Positions 56,918 through 64,000 of a stretch of DNA of 64,000 nucleotides are shown in pieces. Source of the stretch: Cytidiella melzeri. Its lineage: Eukaryota; Basidiomycota; Agaricomycetes; Polyporales; Irpicaceae. The notes under the pieces are model-generated. The model was not told the DNA's origin. It ran no database searches and was given only the letters and a program-made list of their open reading frames with translations. The position numbers and the translations under genes were made by a program. Positions within the stretch are counted from its first letter, which is position 1. Every line of letters begins with the position of its first letter. Location of the stretch: contig JABYQR010000108.1 of the NCBI GenBank assembly GCA_022592445.1, positions 1 through 64,000 of the forward strand, given 5' to 3'.

Positions 56918-59559
56918 CTACAATTTGATTTGCGCTGTATCCATCTCCCAATCCCCCTTCGGCGGGTCATGATAAACCAGTACAGGCTGCCACGAGTCTG
57001 CCGAGACACAGTGTATTCTAACGAGCCACAGATGCTCAAAAGGAACCTCTGTAGTTTTCAGACTCCAGTGCGTCGCGTCAGGCAAGCGAATCTATAATTG
57101 TGAAACGATATCAATAATCCTGTAAAGACTGCAGAATACATGATTACCTACAGCGCTAGCGTTGTTGTAGAACGATTGAACGGCGCGAGCGACACATGCA
57201 GCGAGCAGTTCCTTGGGGGTCAAAGTGAACTTGTACGGCTCATCACGGGCATTCACTCTAACCGGTACCAAGGCTGTATGTTCCGCGTATCCGGGCCACT
57301 AAACAACACAAGCGCGTTGTTAGCGACAGTGATTGATACGCGGAAACTCACTGGAAGCTCATGAACACTTACAGTAGTCCGAACCTTGATGAAGGTGCTA
57401 GTGCTCAAAAAGCCAGGTTTGATATGAATAATGACGAACTCTGTATCGTGCAAAACATCTTGGAGTCTTGTCCCACGGCCATCGTGTTCTGTAAATGTAA
57501 TCACAGAACCCCCTTCGCACTCCACACTCTCGCTGGGCTCCAGAGAGAAGAAACAAAACGGCTCAGACGGGGCGAGGATGGTAGAGCTCACAGTCGCATC
57601 CATCAGAATGCCGTCTGCGTAGCATGGATCTGACGCAGCTGTGTTAAATATACCTTGACATTTGAGGAGCCATGGGATTATACTGTCATGGTTCTTGAAC
57701 CGTGCTGGGCATCGAAATTCATGTCAAACAACCTCCTGTTATCGGAGTATGTCAACGTACCGATCGGCTTTAAAGTCACGGGGTTGAAAAGCTGCCAGGC
57801 ATCGTCCGTAGTCGAACGTCCAGGCGTCGGCCCCCGTAGCCTATGCTTTTGGTATCTTCTGTGGCGAAGCTTGCTATTGGGAAGCGCGACGTCGCCAGGC
57901 AGTGAGGGTGGTTTTTGGCTTGGACATGCAACGTTGAATGCAATGTGCGCTGGTACAGTAGGTCTCCGTATGTTCTGGCGCTCAAAAAAGTCGTTGCGCA
58001 TATCTCCTGAGGAATCCAAGGAAACGACGACATTGAGAAGGGCAGGAAAAAGGCACAAGACACGGCCGAATTCAGGGTAGTTTATGGCGCCCCATGTGCC
58101 GGAGGAAACTTGAACACATATAGCTTTGATACGGCGATGGCCATGGTCATTCACTGTGGTCGCCTCTTGAGGGCATATGAAGGAAAGGATGTACGTGAGT
58201 TTGCTATTTTTGGTTATTTTGAAGCGGACTGTATCTTCTGTTCCATCTGTCTTCAATTAGCAACTGCGAGAGCGGCGTAGTCATCGGTATCACAACTTAC
58301 CCCAGCTCATCATTGTGCTAGAAATTGAGTCGCGGAAGATCATAAGCAATTGAGCTACGGCAGCCCTCTCCGCAGCGGGCACAACACAGAGTGGAAAGTC
58401 AGAGTACAGTAAGCATGTTTGGAGACATAACGACGAGCAGTCAGTGCAGCCCGTGATGGTGATGCAGAGCGGTCGGGCTGCAAGAGAGTTGCGGCCAAGG
58501 GCACGGCGGTGGAGAGAAACAACGTCCTGAGCTGCAGGCGATTCCCACTTAACCTTCTCGATACGGATCGTACGTGCGCGCTTGAAATGCTGTAGGAGCT
58601 TGATGAGAGCGTTGAAAGAGAATGCGTAGAAGTTGGACAGGACCACCGCAGTGAACGGGGTGTGATAAGCTGGTGGTGGGATGGGCGTGTTCCCATACGG
58701 CGATGGAGAGGCTGAGGTGCGCATGTAACTGGCAAAGGCGGACCCGGTGAGTGTGAGCTCGAACACTTCAGCCTTCACGCCAAGGAAGGGCACGTTGTGC
58801 AACCATGGGTCTGTCCTCTCATCATGGTCAAAATGCACAGAGACCCGAAATTTATTTCTTGCAGCAAGCGGACGAAGGCTTCCGATACGCTCGCTACCTT
58901 TCCACCTCATCATGCATTGCACGGAGCGTACCATATTGGGTGAGGTGATCTTGAGTAGTCGATCTTTCAGCAGAATGGGGCGAATGGTTATTGCCCAATG
59001 ACTGCAAACGAGCGCGCAGGCCTCTATTGTGCGCAGTTGATCGTCCTCGTAACCACGAGATCCAGCATTGTCTGTTGCCAAAGCGCTCAAGATAGACTCA
59101 AATAGCTCCGGAGGGATATCTGCAGCAGTTTTGCGAGTAGGCCTCCTGACAGATATGCAACCAGTGAATGTCAGTGCATCGCACTTGTAAAGCGAGGGCG
59201 AAATGTGGAACGTACTGCACAACTTCCGAACCGATACCGTTCAGCGTGTTATCATCACTAGCGAAGGTTAGCACCTGCTCCCTCGATCTCTCTTCTGAAT
59301 TGTGCCTCATGCCACACAAGCACTGCCATTGTTATCAGGATAGTAGTAGGAAGTCCGAAAAGTGAAGCCTCACCGTCGGGAAACCCAGGGTGCGACCCCA
59401 ACCCCATACTCCATACATCCGTGGCCGCAACGCAGAGATACACGTCACGGTGCTTTCCACCAGCCTGCCTGAGATGACGAGACGGCACAGCTCTTCACAT
59501 TCACTCTCTGTGCAGCCGAGGGGACCTTTGAAAGCGTGCTGATCTCGAAGCACTATCAT
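56918..59559 (-). CDS. F-box-like protein with C-terminal WPGY module (B2), about 748 aa
   Basis: Seven exons (59374-59559, 59246-59322, 58301-59145, 57761-58246, 57373-57704, 57152-57298, 56918-57091) sum to 2247 nt and mirror B1 exon for exon. Motifs: GCTESECEELCRLVISG, CLCGMRHNSEERSREQ, F-box-like DIPPELFESILSALATD with ACALVCSHWAITIRPILL, then TLTGSAFASYMRTSASPSPY, EDTVRFKI, NHDSIIPWLLKCQG, FIKVRTTWPGYAEHTALVPV and WLVRIHCVSADSWQPVL. B2 has about 30 extra residues relative to B1 around GPTPGRSTTDDAW. The junction of exons 2 and 3 needs a weak donor (AAC AC followed by GCTGAA), where B1 has a normal GT. That may be a GC donor or early decay. Confidence 0.62.
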
Positions 59560-59920
59560 GGAGGGATTGGGGGGAGATATTGGAGATGTGTTCGTCAGCA
59601 AAGTCAGAGGTAGTTGTCTCGTACCACTGCGCGACCTTTTTCCATGACTTATAGCTTGTTGCTTCACGCGCGTCTTCAGGGTAACGCTGATCACTTACAC
59701 AGCCTTGCTAAAGAAAAGGTTTCCATATACGAGCTGTCATGTGTCTTGTTGCACTGCCCATTGCGTGTGTACCAGGATCACGCACAGAGCGTATAGCCCT
59801 CGTCTGATAGAAGCAGCGTTGCTTCGTAGACGAGAGGCATAACATCCTGAGGTCCAAGGGGGTGAATGTCCGTCTGATATGCCTCGGGAAGACTCAGAGG
59901 CATGTGGAAAAACGATATGG
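59560..59920. other. Intergenic upstream of B2
   Basis: No gene seen. The B2 promoter should be at the left end of this stretch. Confidence 0.35.
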
Positions 59921-60660
59921 TCAGATCTCCTCGCGAGACTTTGCCAGCCTGGCGCTAAGGAATGCGAGCAGCTCGCTCATTGGCACCGGCGAAGTCGATG
60001 AGATGGGAGTACATGCGCATTGTTCCTTCGGCCTTTGCCTTTGCCTTTGCCTTTGCCTCTGCCTCTGCCTCTGCCTCTGCCTTTGCCTCCTCGTACTCCA
60101 TCCATACGTGCGCTCGATGCATTCGGAGATCTTCTCGAGAGCTACCTCCCAAGGCAACGCAACATACTGTCCGTAATTTTGGATCTTCTCGCAAGTTGCT
60201 GGTACTTGTGCGACACCAGAGCTTGACAACGTGCCCCAGCTCTCTTCCGCGCTGTAAGGATCCAAACGAGTATTCAAGAACAAGCAAAAGCAATCGCAAA
60301 AAGGAAGTTTTCTACGCACAGCTTTTCCTCCATATTAGTAAACGCCTTCTTCCGCTGGCTAAACTACTGCGACGGCACTTCTGGCGAAAGCTCGGCATGT
60401 CGTCGCCCTCGTCCGAGGCGTAGATATGTTCAAACGAGGTCACCTCGACCACCAGCAGCTGCAACTCTTTTAGAAGCTGCACAACAAGGCAGCCAGACGA
60501 TTTCAACTGCGAAAAGAGAGGACAACCGGTCATTTGCTAACATCCAAAACAAATCGAAGGATATGGGACGTACCTTGTCATCAACAGGCTTTATAGGCTC
60601 TGGAGACAGAGAGTGCACCTCGATTGCTACTGCTCCCTCATCCCCTGCTGTCTAGATGGT
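59921..60660 (-). CDS. Hypothetical protein with Arg-Gln repeat tract
   Basis: Exons at 60574 to about 60640 (EVHSLSPEPIKPVDDK), 60368-60506 (SSGCLVVQLLKELQLLVVEV, then SFEHIYASDEGDDMPSF) and 59921-60327 join in frame. The last exon encodes CEKIQNYGQYVALPWEVALE, KISECIERTYGW, an RQ repeat of about nine pairs, and PMSELLAFLSARLAKSREEI. A second frame is open over the same exon (giving EAKAEAE), so the frame choice rests on the upstream exons. The first exon and start codon are not located and may lie near the 3' end of B3. Family unknown. Confidence 0.38.
60031..60088. repeat. Hexanucleotide microsatellite (GCCTTT / GCCTCT)n
   Basis: About nine to ten tandem hexamers, CTTTGC then CTCTGC then CTTTGC. 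Read on the minus strand it lies inside the putative coding exon 59921-60327 and encodes Arg-Gln or, in another frame, Glu-Ala/Lys-Ala repeats. The unit length of six keeps the frame when copy number changes. Confidence 0.8.
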
Positions 60661-60798
60661 GGTGGCGACACAAAACGCTAGAACACACGTACCGTGGATA
60701 TGAACCCTGGCTTGATTTCCTGCACAAGACCATGCTACAAGGGAAAGACCACATTCCCGATGAAGAACTACAACTGCATTCACGGTGCGCTGACAATA

Positions 60799-62632
60799 TC
60801 AGTAGCCCCGACGTCTCTTCGGCGGAGCATCGTAAACAAGTACAGGCTGCCACGAGCCTGCCGAGTCACAAAGTATCCTAAGTAGCCATAGACGCTCATA
60901 AGGAATCTGTGTGAGGCTCCAGAGCGCGGCAGCACCCTCAATGCCTACAGTGCTAGGTAGGCGGATCTATACATGATATCAATAACGGTGCTGTGAAGAC
61001 CGCGGAGTATATCACCTACAGCTTCGTTGTAAAATGATTGAACGGCGCGAGCGACACAAGTGGCTAGCAGTTGCTTGAGGGTCAAAGTGAATTCGGACAG
61101 TGGATCGCGACCATTCACTCTGACCGGTATTGAGGTTGTATGTTCCGCATACCCGGGCCACTATCAGAAAGATGTTGTCAGCAACAATGGCCTTCTTGGG
61201 GAGAGGGGCTGAAAGCTATGACACTTACAGTAATCCGAACGTTGATAGAGGTGCTAGCGCTCAAAAAGCCAGGTATGACACGAAGAACACCAGTTTGTTC
61301 CTCATGCAAAACCTCTTTCAGTCTTACCCCGTGGCCACGATTGTCGTCAAATGTGATCACAGAGCCCAAGTCACACTCCATTTCCCCGCTCAGGGCCAGA
61401 GAGAAGAAAGAGAACGGTTCCGTGGGGGTGAGCATTGCAGCAATCACAGCAGCATCGATCAGGTCGCCATCTGCGTACGGTATATCTGGCGCATTTTTTG
61501 TCAATATGCCTTGACGTTTGAGGAGCCAGGGGATGATGCTGTCATGGTTCGGAAATCGTGCTGAGCATCAAAACTCATGTCAGACTACCTGCTGGCATCA
61601 CACTGTGCCAACGTACCAATCGGCTCCAAAGTCGTAGCATCGAAGAGCTGCCAGGCAGGGTCCGTAGTCGAACGTCCTGGTGTCGGCCCTTGTATCCTAT
61701 TCGTTTGGCATGTCTTGCCAGCCCCGAGTGTGGGAAGCGCAGCGTCGTCAGGCTGTGGGCGCCGCAGTTTGCATATTGAACACAATGTGTTCGGGTACGG
61801 TAGGTTGCCGTATGTTCTGGCGTTGGAAGAAGTCGCTGCGCATATCTGCTAAGGAATCAGAGGAGACAACTACATTGAGAAGGGCAGAGAAATTGCGTAG
61901 AGCAGAGCAAAATGTAGGGTCATTGACTTCGCCCGATGTGCCGGAAGAAATTCGAACGCATATGGCTTTGATATGGCGAGCGCTCTCTGCTGCGGTCATC
62001 TCATCAGGACATGTAAATGAGAGTATGTGTGTGAGCTCGTTGCTCTTGGTTATCGTGAAGCGGACCGTATCTTCTATTCCGTCTGTCTGCAATCAGTAAA
62101 TGCGAGAGTGGCGTAGCGGTCGAAATGATAGCTTACCCCAACTCATGACAACGCCAGAAAGTGGATCGCTGAAGATCAAAGCAGCTGGGCTACGGCATTC
62201 TTCTCCACTTCGGGCACAGCACAGAGAGGAAAGTCAGGGTACAGTAAGCATGTTTGGAGACATAGCAACGAGCAGTCAGTGCAGCCCGTGATGGTTATGC
62301 AGAGCGGTGAGGTTGCAAGAGAATCGGGGCCAAGGGCAAGGCGGTCGGGAGAAACGACGTCCTCAGTTGCAGGCGATTCCCACAAAACCTTCTCGATACG
62401 GATCGTACGTGCGCGCTTGAAATGCTGTAGGAGCTTGATGAGAGCGTTGACGTAGAAGTCGGAAAGGACCACCGCAGTGAACGGAGTGTGATAAGCTGGT
62501 AGTCGTATGGGTGTGTTTCCATACGGCGATGGAGATGCTGAGGTGCGCATGTGACTGGCAAAGGCGGACCCGGTGAGTGTGAGCTCGAACACTTCAGCCT
62601 TGACGCCAAGGAAGGGCACGTTGTGCAACCAT
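60799..62632 (-). pseudogene. Decayed, 5'-truncated copy of the F-box/WPGY gene (B3)
   Basis: From 62632 down, the sequence is closely similar to B2 beginning at the block HNVPFLGVKAEVFELTLTGS. Everything upstream in B2 (Cys-rich part and F-box) is missing: similarity stops abruptly at GTGCAACCAT. At about 62179 a base is missing relative to B2 (B2 CTTATGATC, B3 CTTTGATC), which shifts the frame, and near 61765 a further frame change follows VFNMQ. Four residues (AFSF in B2) are also deleted. The C-terminal part remains readable (NAPDIPYADG, INVRIT then WPGY, LWLLRILCDSAGSWQPVL), ending at 60799. Head-to-tail with B2, it is most likely a duplicate that decayed. Confidence 0.75.
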
Positions 62633-62936
62633 CACTGCACGTTAGCCCTGAATTCCCATCGTGGATATCGCGTGTATATTAGTGATATCCATCCGATATC
62701 CACCCTATATCCATTCACACTTATTTCCATGCAATAAAAATGTAATATCCATATAAGCGCCCACAACTATAATCCAGACCCGCAAGGAGCGCCCGTCGGC
62801 ATTCTCCCTGCAACCATGAATTCGACAAACGCGTCATAACTCCACACACCGCACCACAGAAACTCATCAGAAACCCAGGCCCGCTCTTCCCCAAGTGCGC
62901 GCCTGTACACCTTTGTTCTTTCTCTGATGCATCGCG
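62633..62936. repeat. AT-rich segment with repeated GATATCCA words at the B3 breakpoint
   Basis: Starting CACTGCACGTTAGCCC exactly where B3 similarity ends, the sequence contains GGATATCG, GATATCCATCC, GATATCCACC, TATATCCATT and AATATCCATAT within about 100 bp, with GATATC itself palindromic. Sub-terminal repeats of this kind are seen near ends of some DNA transposons. I find no matching far end, so the element is not proven. The minus strand stays open through 62721-62976 without a recognised protein. Confidence 0.4.
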
Positions 62937-64000
62937 ATGTCTCAGCTTGTTCCTCACTCCCTCCCTCGCGTCTCACCCTGTGTTGCTCCGTCGCTGATGG
63001 AGTTGCCCACGCCGTTCAGATCCAGCTCTACTGCAGTCACCCTACTCTGTTGTCTCCTTAGGACCGCTGATAGAGCCCTTCCGGTGAGTGTATGCGGTGC
63101 CTTCATCCTAGTTCCACATTGCTGACCCAAATACGTACGTAATGTCTCAATCATTGGTGACTGATAACGCGCACTGTGTCCGTCGCAACGAGCTCTGGCG
63201 TTAAACGCTAGCAGCCCTACTGTTGATCTCTACCAGGACGCTTACTATTTGACAGGCAGTGGGCATACTCCCAAACGGTCAGCAACAACGCATGACGTGA
63301 GTCCCTGTGGTAAGACCTACAATGCATTCTATCTATGCGGCACTTTCGTGTTGACTGACTCTTCTATGGCAGGAGTAACGCTTCCGCAGGCCCGTCTAAT
63401 AACACTGGATCTGCTACCGCTTTCCAATATGTGCCCACGTCCCTGGATCCGGAGGAGCTTATACAGCTCTTACTCTCGGACCAGGAAATCACATACGTGC
63501 ATCAAACACTGAAGACATTCGCAAAGGAGACTACCACTCGCCATTACACGGCCGCCTTACCTAATCTCACCGTTCCAATCCTCAACGTCGATACCATCTC
63601 TCCGATCTGCACTACAACGATAATCTGTTGTACGATTACGCCGGAGGCATAGCACTCGGTGCGCTCAAACGTTGGCGCGAGGCAGAAGAGTTCTTCGAGA
63701 TTGTTGTCAGTGCCCCTGCGCAAGCGGCAGCTCGAAGCTTTGAAAAAGCTGACTTTGGTACAGCTGATCTTATACGGAAAAGTACGTGTCGCGCTCGCCA
63801 TACTTGTTTCAACACCGGAGGTTTAGCCTGAGACTTACATACAGGCACTACCACCTCCGCAAAGGTCCTCAACTTCGTGTATCGCCTCGCCCTCATGTCA
63901 CGAGACGAGCTTGGCTACGATACTACGGCCGAGCCTGCGACTTCGGCCAAGGTTCAGATGTTGAACAGGAATTCAAGAATCCCTACGCTGCCTCATGCGC
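62937..64000 (+). CDS. CSN3: COP9 signalosome subunit 3 (CSN3), partial, frame disturbed
   Basis: The clearest part is the exon 63374-63781, followed by intron 63782-63844 and an exon running off the window. Residues HYTAALPNLTVPILNVDTIS, then DLHYNDNLLYDYAGGIALGA, LKRWREAEEFFEIVVSAPAQ and LEALKKLTLVQLILYGK match CSN3 in order and spacing. These four pieces lie in two frames: one base is missing or two extra near 63604, and a compensating shift is needed near 63732. A 25 bp intron (63708-63732) could explain the second, but not the first. The start is uncertain; an ATG at 62937 is possible. CSN3 is part of the complex that removes Nedd8 from cullins, relevant to SCF ligases. Confidence 0.65.

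Overview
This is eukaryotic nuclear DNA from a filamentous basidiomycete, most likely an Agaricomycete. Nearly every gene is split by 40-70 bp GT-AG introns, the exons join in frame only when those introns are removed, and the recognisable proteins are typical fungal housekeeping proteins. I cannot name the species. There are no operons, ribosome binding sites or CRISPR arrays, and I see no convincing tRNA or rRNA gene.

Layout. 1-3.8 kb is a gene graveyard: short tandem repeats, a long C/T-rich low-complexity tract, a broken WLM/Wss1-like protease gene and the tail of a DDE transposase. 3.8-9.6 kb holds small genes of unknown function and an SR splicing factor. 9.9-20.4 kb is dense and conserved: a PPR-like protein, a large Lte1-type Ras-superfamily exchange factor and a RING-CH membrane protein. 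23-27.2 kb carries PDAP1, complex I subunit NDUFA6 and a lysine-rich nuclear protein. 32.9-41.6 kb holds UTP10 (U3 snoRNP/SSU processome) and ribosomal protein eS27 in convergent orientation, both serving the small ribosomal subunit. 45.8-56.4 kb has a carboxymuconolactone-decarboxylase-like protein, a Zn(II)2Cys6 transcription factor and a CRIB-containing PAK-like kinase. The window ends inside a COP9 signalosome subunit 3 gene whose frame is disturbed.

Between these conserved blocks sit seven copies of a fungal protein family I do not recognise by function. They share a C-terminal module with a WPGY motif and an end of the form LLxLRHVSxGSWQPVL. Four copies are stand-alone genes of about 170 codons (A1 21368-22043, A2 28245-28930, A3 29823-30508, A4 31411-32120). 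Two are large genes in which the same module is fused behind an F-box-like region (B1 42984-45489, B2 56918-59559). The seventh is a decayed, 5'-truncated copy of the fused type (B3 60799-62632). Two intron positions are kept in all seven. This mixture of stand-alone, fused and broken copies on both strands is the most interesting system in the window.

Other points worth a look: a 60 bp poly(A)-tailed insertion flanked by a perfect 15 bp duplication just upstream of the decarboxylase-like gene; a PAK-like kinase with DFS in place of DFG; a long intron with a stop-generating alternative splice site in the SR gene; and a GC-AG intron in PDAP1. Gene models were built by hand from splice signals and frame continuity. 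Models whose summed exon lengths were checked to be a multiple of three are said so in their entries.
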